DNA of 64,000 nt from Rhizobium sp. GN54 (lineage in GTDB: Bacteria; Pseudomonadota; Alphaproteobacteria; Rhizobiales; Rhizobiaceae), in the NCBI RefSeq assembly GCF_021026345.1, contig NZ_JAJNCZ010000001.1, forward strand, positions 992,001-1,056,000, read 5' to 3'. The position numbers and the translations under genes were made by a program. Position 1 is the stretch's first letter, and each line of letters opens with the position of its first letter. The notes below the pieces were generated by a model. The model was not told the origin of the DNA and did not search any database. It saw nothing but the letters and a program-made list of their open reading frames with translations. Shown in pieces: positions 34,101 to 42,326 of the stretch.

Positions 34101-34580
34101 GACGGCGACCGAGCTGATGATGTAGCCGATCCACAGGGGGATGCCGAGCGCCAGCTCCAGCGCCCCCGACATGATCGAGGCCTCGATGGCGAACAGGATG
34201 AAGGTGAAGCTCGCATAGACGAGCGAGGTGATGGTCGAGCCGATATAGCCGAAGCTCGCACCCCGGGTGAGGAGGTCGATGTCGACGCCGTGGCGGATCG
34301 CGTAGCGGCTGATCGGCAGGCCGACGAGCAGGATCATCAGGCTGGCGACGAGGATCGCGGCGATCGCATTCGTCGTGCCGTAGGACATGGTGATCGTGCC
34401 GCCGATCGCCTCCAGCGCCAGAAACGAGATCGCCCCGATCGCCGTCTGCGAGATCCGCTCCGAGGAGAATCGCCGCGCGCTCTTGGCGGTGAACCGCAGC
34501 GCATAGTCCTCCAGCGTCTGGTCGGCGACCCAACGGTTGTACTGGCGCCGGACCGGTATGATGCGCTGGCGTGCGGCCAT
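31191..34580 (-). CDS. NCS1 permease-linked hybrid histidine kinase with Cys-rich linker
   Basis: A 1129-residue inner-membrane sensor. Domains in order: an NCS1 (purine-cytosine permease)-like transporter of about twelve spans (about 20-480; DYALRFTAKSARRFS, LTRGASFGYIGSTITS), and a cytosolic cluster of eight cysteines (about 500-541; C-x2-C-x11-C-x7-C-x2-CC-x5-C-x3-C). Two more spans (about 565-632) and a coiled coil follow, then HisKA with the phospho-His in SHELRTPLNAVLGYAQ (about 686). HATPase_c comes next (N-box LVNLVSNALKFTD, DSGRGI, GLGLGLTI), a receiver with Asp near 970 (LFLIDIQMPGMSG) and a helical C-terminal tail of about 80 residues. Transporter-kinase fusions such as CbrA use an SSS-family transporter; here it is NCS1. 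The gene is divergent from urtA, suggesting it senses urea or another nitrogenous compound. Confidence 0.93.
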   Translation of the reverse strand: MAARQRIIPVRRQYNRWVADQTLEDYALRFTAKSARRFSSERISQTAIGAISFLALEAIGGTITMSYGTTNAIAAILVASLMILLVGLPISRYAIRHGVDIDLLTRGASFGYIGSTITSLVYASFTFILFAIEASIMSGALELALGIPLWIGYIISSVAVIPLVTYGVRLISKFQLVTQPFWIVLNILPFVFIAFADWNAFGEWLAYSGIHHASGPSGTIAPFHLVEFGAASAVIFALMAQIGEQVDFLRFLPPDGQRKLSHRIAVFLAGSGWVVVGAPKLLAGSFLVVLVLNSGVPSTRAADPAQMYYTAFGYMIPWETATLLLMVAFVVVSQLKINVMNAYAGSLAWSNFFSRLTHSHPGRVIWLVFNVAIALLLMELGIYRLLEETLGIFSIIAMAWLCTISADLFINKPLGLSPPGIEFKRAHLYDINPVGLGAMFFSASLALIAHFGAFGDIAASLAPYIAAGAAFVASPLIAWKTGGKYYLARKPRRNWHLENTITCSICEHPFEPEDMAWCPAYAAPICSLCCSLDSRCHDMCKPKARFHAQAAHVARAVLPEPVVDKLKTRLGRYALSAALSIAGIGVILAMIAHQAGGASPETAAVVEGTVAIVFFVFAVAAGVVCWFYVLAHDSRVVAEEESSRQNTLLLKEIAAHKKTDAALQEAKEAAEAANRAKSRYVVGLSHELRTPLNAVLGYAQLLERDETIPAPRQPAVKVIRRSAEHLSGLIDGLLDISKIEAGKLQVYSNEINIHDFLDQIVDMFKPQAQAKGVAFEHVRSPSLPQIVRTDEKRLRQILVNLVSNALKFTDSGHIRLDVGYRSQVATFTVEDSGRGIAEKDLPRIFDPFQRGAAEHQSRMPGLGLGLTITRLLTQTLGGEISVTSAKDRGTAFRVRLMLSAVDRPQTLLEPASRIRGYGGRRRSILVVDDNEDHRNLMGETLAPLGFNVLTAGDGGECLALTEALRPDLFLIDIQMPGMSGWDLVDRLRDAGQTAPIIMLSANIGDGSTQGGSGGHDDAIAKPFDLGQLCDKLALHLKLDWITSDAQAGQPVPATLRRIVDPGPAHVAELIRLGEIGYVRGIEAKLAEIARAPEHKPFADALRDYVQAFDLSGYDAFLKNISAERTEPRD

Positions 34581-34693
34581 GGGCTTCCTTCGAGCGGGCG
34601 GGCAGACCCTGCCCGTGAGCCGGTCCTAGCACATCGCGGCGGCGGCGAGAATTGGTGCGCTGCGGCAGAGGTGCCGTTCTTTACCCCGGCGTC

Positions 34694-34709
34694 TACGTAG
34701 AATGACGTA
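34694..34709. promoter_or_regulatory. ACGTA direct repeat between the kinase operon and urtA
   Basis: TACGTAGAATGACGTA contains ACGTA at 34695-34699 and 34705-34709, exactly 10 bp apart (one helical turn), 95 bases before the urtA ATG. FixJ/LuxR-type regulators often bind TACGTA-like half-sites. It is a candidate site for the adjacent response regulator. Confidence 0.45.
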
Positions 34710-34803
34710 TGTGCACTGCAACGCGATCGTCCGATGATCCCTTGAGCAACGGCTAAGCGGCCAGACCGTCCGTTGTCCGTCAGAGCTAGAGGGGTTCACA
34801 ACA

Positions 34804-36096
34804 ATGACTATCAAGGCACGCCTGACCGGCGCATTTGTCGCCGCCGTTCTCTCCACCACGGCGCTCAACGGCGCTTTTGCGGCCGATGACACGATCAAGG
34901 TCGGCATCCTGCATTCGCTGTCCGGCACCATGGCGATCTCGGAAACGACGCTGAAGGACGCCATGCTGATGCTCATCGAGGAGCAGAACAAGAAGGGCGG
35001 CCTGCTCGGCAAGCAGCTCGAGGCCGTCGTCGTCGACCCGGCCTCCGACTGGCCGCTGTTTGCCGAAAAGGCGCGCGAGCTCGTCTCCGTCGACAAGGTC
35101 TCGGCCGTCTTCGGCTGCTGGACCTCGGTGTCGCGCAAGTCCGTGCTCCCGGTCTTCGAGGAGCTGAACTCGATCCTGTTCTACCCCGTCCAGTACGAGG
35201 GCGAGGAGAGCCAGCGCAACGTCTTCTATACCGGTGCCGCCCCCAACCAGCAGGCGATCCCGGCCGTGGACTACCTGATGGAGAACGAGGGCGTCGAGCG
35301 CTGGGTGCTCGCCGGCACCGACTACGTCTATCCGCGCACGACCAACAAGATCCTCGAGGCCTATCTGATCTCCAAGGGTGTCGCGCCCGAGGACATCATG
35401 ATCAACTACACCCCGTTCGGCCATTCGGACTGGCAGACGATCGTCTCCGACATCAAGGGCTTCGGCTCGGCCGGCAAGAAGACGGCTGTCGTCTCCACCA
35501 TCAACGGCGACGCCAACGTTCCCTTCTACAAGGAACTGGGCAACCAGGGCGTCAAGGCCGAAGACATCCCGGTCGTGGCCTTCTCGGTCGGTGAAGAGGA
35601 ACTCGCCGGTCTCGACACTGCGCCGCTCGTCGGCCATCTCGCCGCCTGGAACTATTTCCAGTCCGTCGACAACCCGGCCAATGCCGAGTTCATCAAGACC
35701 TGGAAGGCCTACACTAAGAACGACAAGCGCGTGACCAACGACCCGATGGAAGCGCATTACATCGGCTTCAACATGTGGCTGAAGGCGGTCGAGAAGGCCG
35801 GCACGACAGACACCGACGCCGTCCTCGACGCGATGATCGGCGTCTCGGTCCCGAACCTTTCAGGCGGCTATTCGACGATGATGCCGAACCACCACATCAC
35901 CAAGCCGGTGCTGATCGGCGAGATCCAGGCCGACGGCCAGTTCGAGACCGTCTGGGAGACCCCCGGCCTCGTGGTCGGCGACGAATGGTCGGACTACCTG
36001 CCGGACTCCAAGGACCTGATCTCCGATTGGCGCTCGCCGATGTCGTGCGGCAACTTCAACGTCGCCACCGGCAAGTGCGGCGGCAAGGGCTCCTGA
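34804..36096 (+). CDS. urtA: Urea ABC transporter, periplasmic urea-binding protein
   Basis: A 430-residue binding protein of the UrtA/AmiC/LivJ fold. Signal peptide about 1-26 (NGAFA). Recognisable UrtA stretches are VGILHSLSGTMAISETTLKD, VFGCWTSVSRKSVLPVFEE, LFYPVQYEGEESQRNVFYTG and GTDYVYPRTTNKILEAYL. It captures urea in the periplasm for UrtBCDE. RBS AGAGGGG precedes the ATG. It is the first gene of the urt-ure block and is divergent from the sensor-kinase operon. Confidence 0.96.
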   Translation: MTIKARLTGAFVAAVLSTTALNGAFAADDTIKVGILHSLSGTMAISETTLKDAMLMLIEEQNKKGGLLGKQLEAVVVDPASDWPLFAEKARELVSVDKVSAVFGCWTSVSRKSVLPVFEELNSILFYPVQYEGEESQRNVFYTGAAPNQQAIPAVDYLMENEGVERWVLAGTDYVYPRTTNKILEAYLISKGVAPEDIMINYTPFGHSDWQTIVSDIKGFGSAGKKTAVVSTINGDANVPFYKELGNQGVKAEDIPVVAFSVGEEELAGLDTAPLVGHLAAWNYFQSVDNPANAEFIKTWKAYTKNDKRVTNDPMEAHYIGFNMWLKAVEKAGTTDTDAVLDAMIGVSVPNLSGGYSTMMPNHHITKPVLIGEIQADGQFETVWETPGLVVGDEWSDYLPDSKDLISDWRSPMSCGNFNVATGKCGGKGS

Positions 36097-36114
36097 TCTG
36101 CCTGATGGGTCGGT

Positions 36115-36141
36115 CGGCCGCGCGGGATGTCCTGCGCGGCC
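36115..36141 (+). other. Intercistronic hairpin between urtA and urtB
   Basis: GGCCGCGCGGGA / TCCTGCGCGGCC (36116-36127 and 36130-36141, one G-T wobble) forms a long stable stem with no T-tract. It could protect urtA mRNA or lower read-through, so that the binding protein exceeds the permeases. The rest of the 259-base gap shows nothing recognisable. Confidence 0.5.
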
Positions 36142-36355
36142 GGCCGGATGCGTCCCGTCATCTCCGGTGGCGGGATGCATCCGGGCTTGAGGCTGCTTCC
36201 CTTGTCCCGTCCCTTGGGCGGAGGGTCGCAGCGGATCCGAACTGCCGGGCCGGCCATCGGCCGCCCGTCCTCGCCGCGGCCATGTTCGCGGCGCGGCCCT
36301 GACTGCACATGCCGGCCCCCGGAAACGGCAAGGCCCGGCTGGCAAGGATGATCTC

Positions 36356-37987
36356 ATGTTGACGCGGCTAGCCTATCGATCGCTCCAGTCCCTGCTGGTG
36401 ACCCTCTGCCTTCTGATCACCGTGTTTGCGACCGATCTGCGGGCGCAGGAAGACCTCCGCACGATGATCGACGCGCTCGGCGAAGGCAGTTTTGCAAAGA
36501 CCATCGAGCAGGTGGAGGCGCTGGCGAGGACCGGCGATCCGAAGATCGTCCCCGCGCTGGAGGCGCTGGCTGCGGGCGACCTCTACCTGCGCAAGTCCGA
36601 CAGGCAGGTGTTCCTGACGAAGCCGGCCGGCGGCAGCCTGACCCTCGTCGATCCGCTCACCGGCGCCGAGGCCGGCACCGAATCCGCAGGCGCACTCACG
36701 AAGATTCGCGTCAACAACAGCCTTCGTCGCGCGGTGCGCTCCGCCCTCGGCGGCCTGACGCTGATGAGCCCCGACGCCGGCGTCCGCCTGCAGGCGGCGC
36801 AGACCATGCTGCGCACGCCGTCCGCAGACGCGCTCGAACAGGTCGAGGCGGCGCTCGCCGCCGAAACCGATGCCAGGGTCAAGCCGGTGCTGGAGCGCGC
36901 CCGCGCCGCGGCCCTGCTCGTCTCCGACCGGCCGGACGACGAGAAGAAGGCGGCCGTGGCCGTTATCGCCGATGCAGGCGGACAGGATGCCCTGTCGCTC
37001 TTGTCGGCAGCCCTTTCTTCCGCCGACGACAATCTCCGCCCGGAACTCGAGGCCGCGATATCGAGCATCAAGGAGCGGCAGGCGCTGTGGTCGGCCGGCC
37101 AGAACGTCTGGTACGGCCTGTCGCTCGGCTCGGTGCTGCTGCTGGCTGCGATCGGCCTTGCCATCACCTTCGGCGTCATGGGCATCATCAACATGGCCCA
37201 TGGCGAGATGGTGATGCTCGGCGCCTACACCACCTTTGTCGTGCAGGAGGTGATCCGCACCTCCTTTCCCGGCCTGTTCGACTGGTCGCTCGCGATCGCC
37301 CTGCCGCTCGCCTTCCTCGTCACCGGCGTGGTCGGGCTTGCGATCGAGCGCGGCGTCATCCGCTTCCTCTACGGCCGGCCGCTCGAGACCCTGCTCGCCA
37401 CCTGGGGCATCTCGCTGATCCTGCAGCAGGCGGTGCGCACCATCTTCGGTCCGACCAACCGGGAGGTCGGCAATCCCTCCTGGATGTCCGGCGCCTTCGA
37501 ACTCGGCGGGCTGACGATCACCTGGAACCGCCTCTGGATCATCGTCTTCTCTCTCGCCGTGTTCACGGCCCTCCTGTTCCTCCTCAAGAAGACGCCGATG
37601 GGCCTGCAGATGCGGGCGGTCACGCAGAACCGCCGCATGGCGTCTTCCATGGGCATCCGCACCCCCTGGGTCGATGCGCTGACCTTCGCGCTCGGCTCCG
37701 GCATTGCCGGCATCGCCGGCGTCGCGCTCTCGCAGATCGACAACGTCTCGCCGAACCTCGGCCAGGGCTACATCATCGACAGCTTCATGGTCGTGGTCTT
37801 CGGCGGCGTCGGCAATCTCTGGGGCACGCTGGTCGGTGCGTTCGCGCTCGGTATCCTCAACAAGTTCCTCGAGCCCTATGCGGGCGCGGTGCTCGGCAAG
37901 ATTCTCGTGCTGGTGCTGATCATCCTGTTCATCCAGAAGCGGCCGCGCGGGCTGTTCGCACTCAAGGGAAGGGCGGTCGAAGCATGA
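36356..37987 (+). CDS. urtB: Urea ABC transporter, permease UrtB
   Basis: A 543-residue permease. A signal peptide-like hydrophobic start is followed by a roughly 200-residue HEAT-like helical extracytoplasmic domain, which is normal for UrtB and absent from LivH. The LivH-type membrane domain starts near residue 255 (LAITFGVMGIINMAHGEMVM LGAY-type motif) and contains AIERGVIRFLYGRPLETLLA, RAVTQNRRMASSMGI and VVVFGGVGNLWGTL. The stop overlaps the start of urtC by four bases (ATGA). Confidence 0.95.
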   Translation: MLTRLAYRSLQSLLVTLCLLITVFATDLRAQEDLRTMIDALGEGSFAKTIEQVEALARTGDPKIVPALEALAAGDLYLRKSDRQVFLTKPAGGSLTLVDPLTGAEAGTESAGALTKIRVNNSLRRAVRSALGGLTLMSPDAGVRLQAAQTMLRTPSADALEQVEAALAAETDARVKPVLERARAAALLVSDRPDDEKKAAVAVIADAGGQDALSLLSAALSSADDNLRPELEAAISSIKERQALWSAGQNVWYGLSLGSVLLLAAIGLAITFGVMGIINMAHGEMVMLGAYTTFVVQEVIRTSFPGLFDWSLAIALPLAFLVTGVVGLAIERGVIRFLYGRPLETLLATWGISLILQQAVRTIFGPTNREVGNPSWMSGAFELGGLTITWNRLWIIVFSLAVFTALLFLLKKTPMGLQMRAVTQNRRMASSMGIRTPWVDALTFALGSGIAGIAGVALSQIDNVSPNLGQGYIIDSFMVVVFGGVGNLWGTLVGAFALGILNKFLEPYAGAVLGKILVLVLIILFIQKRPRGLFALKGRAVEA

Positions 37988-39147
37988 TCACCTCGTTTCT
38001 GCTCAAGTCCTTCGACCGCACGATCGTCATCGCCGTCGCGATCATCCTCGGGCTCGCCTTGATCGTGCCGGCGCTGAACCTGCTGACGTCGCCGGAGCAT
38101 CCGCTGCATGTGCCGACCTATCTGGTGTCGCTGTTCGGCAAGTACCTGACCTATGCGCTGCTGGCGCTCGCACTCGACCTCGTCTGGGGCTTCTGCGGCA
38201 TCCTCTCGCTCGGCCATGCCGCCTTCTTCGCGCTCGGCGGCTATGCCATGGGCATGTACCTGATGCGCCAGATCGGCGCCCGCGGCTCCTACGGCAATCC
38301 GCTGCTGCCGGACTTCATGGTCTTCCTCAACTGGAAGGAACTGCCCTGGTTCTGGTACGGCTTCGACATGTTCTGGTTCGCCGCCCTGATGGTGGTGCTG
38401 GTGCCGGGCCTGCTCGCCTTCGTCTTCGGCTGGTTCGCCTTCCGCTCGCGCGTCAACGGCGTCTATCTGTCGATCATCACCCAGGCGATGACGTTCGCGC
38501 TCCTGCTCGCCTTCTTCCGCAACGACATGGGCTTCGGCGGCAACAACGGCCTGACCGACTTCAAGGACATCCTCGGCTTCAACATCCAGGCCGACGGCAC
38601 CCGCGCCGCCCTGTTCGCTGCATCGGCAGTGGCGCTCGCCGCCTCCCTGATCCTCACCTCGGGCATGGTCCGCTCGAAATACGGCAAGATCCTCGTCGGC
38701 GTGCGCGACGCCGAGAGCCGCACCCGCTTCCTCGGTTACCGCGTCGAGCACTTCAAGCTCTTCGCCTTCACCGTCTCGGCGATGATGGCGGGGGTCGCCG
38801 GCGCGCTCTACGTGCCGCAGGTCGGCATCATCAATCCCGGCGAGTTCGATCCGGCCAATTCCATCGAGGTCGTCATCTGGACCGCGGTCGGCGGCCGCGG
38901 CACGCTGATCGGCCCGATCATCGGCGCCGTCCTCGTCAACGGCGGAAAGAGCGTCTTCACCGCGGCGTTTCCCGAGTTCTGGCTGTTCGCGCTCGGCGGC
39001 CTGTTCGTCCTCGTCACCCTGTTCCTGCCGAAGGGCATCGTCGGCACGGTGCAGGCGTGGCGGGCAAAGCGGAAGGACTATCGCAAGGCGGCAGCCGACG
39101 AGGCGGCAAGGGGCCAGAGCGTGGCCAAACCTGTGGCGGCGGAGTAA
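37984..39147 (+). CDS. urtC: Urea ABC transporter, permease UrtC
   Basis: A 387-residue LivM-type permease. Landmarks are DLVWGFCGILSLGHAAFFAL, GVYLSIITQAMTFALLLAFF, FGGNNGLTDFKDILGF and IWTAVGGRGTLIGPIIGAV. About ten spans are visible, with a basic, alanine-rich cytosolic tail. ATG 37984 overlaps the urtB stop. Confidence 0.95.
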   Translation: MITSFLLKSFDRTIVIAVAIILGLALIVPALNLLTSPEHPLHVPTYLVSLFGKYLTYALLALALDLVWGFCGILSLGHAAFFALGGYAMGMYLMRQIGARGSYGNPLLPDFMVFLNWKELPWFWYGFDMFWFAALMVVLVPGLLAFVFGWFAFRSRVNGVYLSIITQAMTFALLLAFFRNDMGFGGNNGLTDFKDILGFNIQADGTRAALFAASAVALAASLILTSGMVRSKYGKILVGVRDAESRTRFLGYRVEHFKLFAFTVSAMMAGVAGALYVPQVGIINPGEFDPANSIEVVIWTAVGGRGTLIGPIIGAVLVNGGKSVFTAAFPEFWLFALGGLFVLVTLFLPKGIVGTVQAWRAKRKDYRKAAADEAARGQSVAKPVAAE

Positions 39148-39152
39148 GCGAC

Positions 39153-39905
39153 ATGAACGAGAAGAAACCCACCAGCCTGCTCTATCTCGACGGCGTCTCC
39201 GTCTCCTTCGACGGCTTCAAGGCGCTGAATTCGCTGTCCTTCGTCATCGAGCCGGGCGAACTGCGCGCCATCATCGGCCCGAACGGCGCCGGCAAGACGA
39301 CGATGATGGACATCATCACCGGCAAGACCCGGCCGGACAGCGGCGAAGTGTTCTTCAAGGGCGATATCGACCTGACCCGGCGCGACGAGGCGGAGATCGC
39401 CCAGCTCGGCATCGGCCGCAAGTTCCAGAAGCCGACGGTGTTCGAGAGCCACACCGTGTGGGACAATCTGGAGTTGTCCCTGAACCGCAAACGCGGCGTC
39501 TTCGCTACCCTTTTCTACCGGATGACGGCGGAGGACAACGCCCGCATCGAGGAGATCCTGTCGACGGTGCGCCTGTCGAACCGCAAGAACGACCTCGCCG
39601 CGAGCCTGAGCCATGGCCAGAAGCAGTGGCTGGAGATCGGCATGCTGCTCGCGCAGGAGCCGGAACTCCTGCTGGTCGACGAGCCGGTGGCCGGGATGAC
39701 CGATGCCGAGACGGCGGAGACGGCGGTGCTGTTGAAGGAGATCGCGAAGACGCGCTCGGTCGTCGTCGTCGAGCACGACATTGGCTTCATCCGCGAACTC
39801 GGCGTCAAGGTGACGTGCCTGGCGGAAGGCTCGGTCCTGGCGGAAGGCTCGATCGACTTCGTCAGCGCCGATCAGAAGGTGATCGAGAACTATCTGGGGC
39901 GGTGA
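39153..39905 (+). CDS. urtD: Urea ABC transporter, ATP-binding protein UrtD
   Basis: A 250-residue single-domain ATPase of the LivG type: Walker A GPNGAGKTT, Q-loop region GIGRKFQKPTVFESHTVWDN, signature LSHGQKQWLEIGM and Walker B LLLVDEPVAGMT, then the H-loop VVEHDIGF. The KFQKPTVF stretch distinguishes UrtD from LivG. Five bases separate it from urtC. A palindromic repeat element lies between it and urtE. Confidence 0.95.
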   Translation: MNEKKPTSLLYLDGVSVSFDGFKALNSLSFVIEPGELRAIIGPNGAGKTTMMDIITGKTRPDSGEVFFKGDIDLTRRDEAEIAQLGIGRKFQKPTVFESHTVWDNLELSLNRKRGVFATLFYRMTAEDNARIEEILSTVRLSNRKNDLAASLSHGQKQWLEIGMLLAQEPELLLVDEPVAGMTDAETAETAVLLKEIAKTRSVVVVEHDIGFIRELGVKVTCLAEGSVLAEGSIDFVSADQKVIENYLGR

Positions 39906-39923
39906 GGGTTCGGCCGGCGGAAC

Positions 39924-40062
39924 TTGCCCCTCACCCCAGCCCTCTCCCCGCAAGCGGGGAGAGGGGACGCAGTCCCGCCTTCACGATCCGGGTGGGGCGG
40001 GGCGGCCTATGTCCTTCTCCCCGCTTGCGGGGAGAAGGTGGCGGCAGCCGGATGAGGGGCAA
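39924..40062. repeat. Composite rhizobial palindromic element with inverted ends (RIME-like)
   Basis: A 139-bp element lies between urtD and urtE. Its ends are inverted, TTGCCCCTCA (39924-39933) and TGAGGGGCAA (40053-40062). Just inside are two perfect 12-bp palindromes, CCCTCTCCCCGC-AA-GCGGGGAGAGGG (39940-39965) and CCTTCTCCCCGC-TT-GCGGGGAGAAGG (40013-40038). The right half matches the repeat at 24656. Confidence 0.8.
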
Positions 40063-40086
40063 ACGAACGATGAGAAGAGAAGTGCC

Positions 40087-40782
40087 ATGCTGACAGTCGA
40101 AAACGCCAGTCTCCACTACGGCGCCGCCCAGGCGCTGCGCGGCATCTCGCTTTCGGCCGAGATGGGCAGGATCACCTGCGTGCTCGGCCGCAACGGTGTC
40201 GGCAAGTCGAGCCTCTTGCGCGCCGTCACCGGCCAGCACCCGCTATCGTCGGGCAGCGTCAGCTTCAACGGCGTGGCGCTGAACGGAATGGCGCCCTACA
40301 ATCGCGCCAAGCAGGGCATCGGCTATGTGCCGCAGGGGCGCGAGATCTTTCCGCTGCTGACGGTCAAGGACAATCTGGAGAGCGGCTATGCGCCGCTGAG
40401 GCGGGCCGACCGCTCGATCCCCGACGATATCTTCAGCCTGTTCCCGGTGCTGCAGACCATGCTCGGCCGCCGCGGCGGCGATCTCTCCGGCGGCCAGCAG
40501 CAGCAGCTTGCGATCGGCCGGGCGCTGGTGACGCGGCCGAAGATCCTGGTACTCGACGAGCCGACCGAGGGCATCCAGCCGTCGATCATCAAGGACATCG
40601 GCCGGGCGATCAAGTACCTGCGCGATTCCACCGGCATGGCGATCCTGCTTGTGGAGCAATACCTTGATTTCTGCCGTGAGCTTGCGGATCACGTCTACAT
40701 CATGGATCGTGGCGAGATCGTGCACGAGGGGCCGGCCGAGACGCTGGATACGCCCGAGGCACGGCGGCACCTGACGGCCTGA
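40087..40782 (+). CDS. urtE: Urea ABC transporter, ATP-binding protein UrtE
   Basis: A 231-residue LivF-type ATPase: Walker [30 protein letters not shown], signature [15 protein letters not shown], Walker [15 protein letters not shown] and H-loop LLVEQYLDF. It completes the urtABCDE set. ureD begins 73 bases later with no terminator, so uptake and hydrolysis genes are probably transcribed together. Confidence 0.95.
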   Translation: MLTVENASLHYGAAQALRGISLSAEMGRITCVLGRNGVGKSSLLRAVTGQHPLSSGSVSFNGVALNGMAPYNRAKQGIGYVPQGREIFPLLTVKDNLESGYAPLRRADRSIPDDIFSLFPVLQTMLGRRGGDLSGGQQQQLAIGRALVTRPKILVLDEPTEGIQPSIIKDIGRAIKYLRDSTGMAILLVEQYLDFCRELADHVYIMDRGEIVHEGPAETLDTPEARRHLTA

Positions 40783-40855
40783 CGGCTTGCGTATCGACAT
40801 GGTCGACGGAACAGCCACCATCGCAGAGGCCGGAGGCTGCAGCCGGAGAACCGAC

Positions 40856-41674
40856 GTGACGATGCAAGCGACGATCGCTCCCCAGCGCGCCCGCGGATCG
40901 GGACGTCTTTCGACCCGGGCCCGCGACGGGCGCACACGCCTCCAGACGTTCTACCAGGAAGGCTGCGCCAAGATCCGGCTGCCCGAAACCTTCGATGCGG
41001 GGATGGAGGCGGTGCTGATCAACACCTCCGGCGGGCTTACGGGCGGGGACGCCGTCGACTGGTCCTTCGAAGCGGGCGAGGCGACGCAACTGACGCTGAC
41101 CACGCAGGCCTGCGAGAAGATCTACAAGGCCGCCGCGGGCACCGCTTCGGTCGGCACGCGCATTGTCGTCGGCGCCGGCGCGCGGGTGGACTGGCTGCCG
41201 CAGGAGACGATCCTGTTCGACCGCGCCGCGCTTTCCCGGACGCTGACGGTCGATCTCGCGCCGGATGCCGAATTCGTCGCGGTCGAGGCGGTGCTGCTCG
41301 GCCGCAGGGCGATGGGGGAGACGGTGGCGAACGGCCTCTTCCGCGACCGCTGGCGGATCCGCCGCGCCGGCCGGCTGATCCATGCCGAGGAGGCGCTCCT
41401 GTCCGGCGCCATTGCGGAGCAGGCCTTGCAGCCAGCGGTCCTTGCCGGGGCAGGGGCCTTTGCCACGCTCCTCTATTGCGGCGTGCGGGCGGAGGCGATG
41501 CTCGCCGGAACCCGCGCGCTGCTCGGCGAGGCGTTCGCCGGCGCAAGCCATTGGCAGGACAAGCTGGTAGTGCGCATGACCGCGGCTGACGGCTTCGCCA
41601 TGCGAAAAACCCTCATCCCGGTCATTTCGCACTTGCGCAACGGCGCCGGCCTGCCGAAAGTCTGGACTCTGTAG
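40856..41674 (+). CDS. ureD: Urease accessory protein UreD (UreH)
   Basis: A 272-residue chaperone that binds apo-urease with UreF and UreG during nickel insertion. Family landmarks are [68 protein letters not shown] and a C-terminal [11 protein letters not shown]. Several starts are possible; GTG 40856 is chosen because GGAGAA precedes it by five bases and the length then matches rhizobial UreD. ATG 40862 and ATG 40799 are alternatives. Confidence 0.93.
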   Translation: MTMQATIAPQRARGSGRLSTRARDGRTRLQTFYQEGCAKIRLPETFDAGMEAVLINTSGGLTGGDAVDWSFEAGEATQLTLTTQACEKIYKAAAGTASVGTRIVVGAGARVDWLPQETILFDRAALSRTLTVDLAPDAEFVAVEAVLLGRRAMGETVANGLFRDRWRIRRAGRLIHAEEALLSGAIAEQALQPAVLAGAGAFATLLYCGVRAEAMLAGTRALLGEAFAGASHWQDKLVVRMTAADGFAMRKTLIPVISHLRNGAGLPKVWTL

Positions 41675-41695
41675 GATGAAACGGACGAGCCCTCC

Positions 41696-41998
41696 ATGAA
41701 CCTGACCCCCCGCGAAAAAGACAAGCTGCTGATCTCGATGGCGGCCATCGTCGCCCGCCGGCGCCTGGAGCGCGGCGTGAAGCTCAACCATCCCGAGGCG
41801 ATCGCGCTGATCACCGATTTCGTGGTGGAAGGCGCGCGCGACGGCCGCTCGGTCGCAGACCTGATGGAGGCCGGCGCCCATGTCGTCGGCCGCGACCAGG
41901 TGATGGAAGGCATCGCCGAGATGATCCACGACATCCAGGTCGAGGCGACCTTTCCGGACGGCACCAAGCTCGTGACCGTCCACGAACCGATCCGCTGA
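41696..41998 (+). CDS. ureA: Urease subunit gamma
   Basis: A 100-residue structural subunit, exactly the canonical length. [40 protein letters not shown] and [18 protein letters not shown] are diagnostic. The active enzyme is a UreABC assembly. It lies 21 bases after ureD and 21 before ureB. Confidence 0.98.
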   Translation: MNLTPREKDKLLISMAAIVARRRLERGVKLNHPEAIALITDFVVEGARDGRSVADLMEAGAHVVGRDQVMEGIAEMIHDIQVEATFPDGTKLVTVHEPIR

Positions 41999-42019
41999 CA
42001 GGCACGGAGGAGGAAAACG

Positions 42020-42325
42020 ATGATCCCCGGTGAAGTCATCGCCGCAAGCGGCGATATCGAACTCAATGCCGGCCTGCCGGTCACGGAACTGGACGTCTCC
42101 AATACCGGCGACCGGCCGATCCAGGTCGGCAGCCACTATCATTTCTACGAGACCAACGCCGGCCTCGCCTTCGACCGCGACAGGGCCCGGGGCCTGCGGC
42201 TCGACATTCCGGCCGGGACGGCGGTGCGCTTCGAGCCGGGCCAGACCCGCACGGTGCGGCTGGTCCCCTTTGCCGGCAAGCGCGAGATCTACGGTTTCCG
42301 CCAACAGGTCATGGGAGGATTGTGA
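42020..42325 (+). CDS. ureB: Urease subunit beta
   Basis: A 101-residue structural subunit of the usual length. Diagnostic stretches are [38 protein letters not shown] and [26 protein letters not shown] precedes the ATG. The next gene starts two bases after its stop. Confidence 0.98.
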   Translation: MIPGEVIAASGDIELNAGLPVTELDVSNTGDRPIQVGSHYHFYETNAGLAFDRDRARGLRLDIPAGTAVRFEPGQTRTVRLVPFAGKREIYGFRQQVMGGL

Positions 42326-42326
42326 T

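Noticed and set aside
34581-34803. Sigma-54 promoter for urtA
   Set aside because: TGG and GC elements near 34653 do not keep the required spacing of the -24/-12 consensus.
39924-40062. CRISPR array or insertion sequence between urtD and urtE
   Set aside because: Only two palindromic units in inverted orientation, no spacers of constant length and no transposase gene; a dispersed intergenic repeat fits better.
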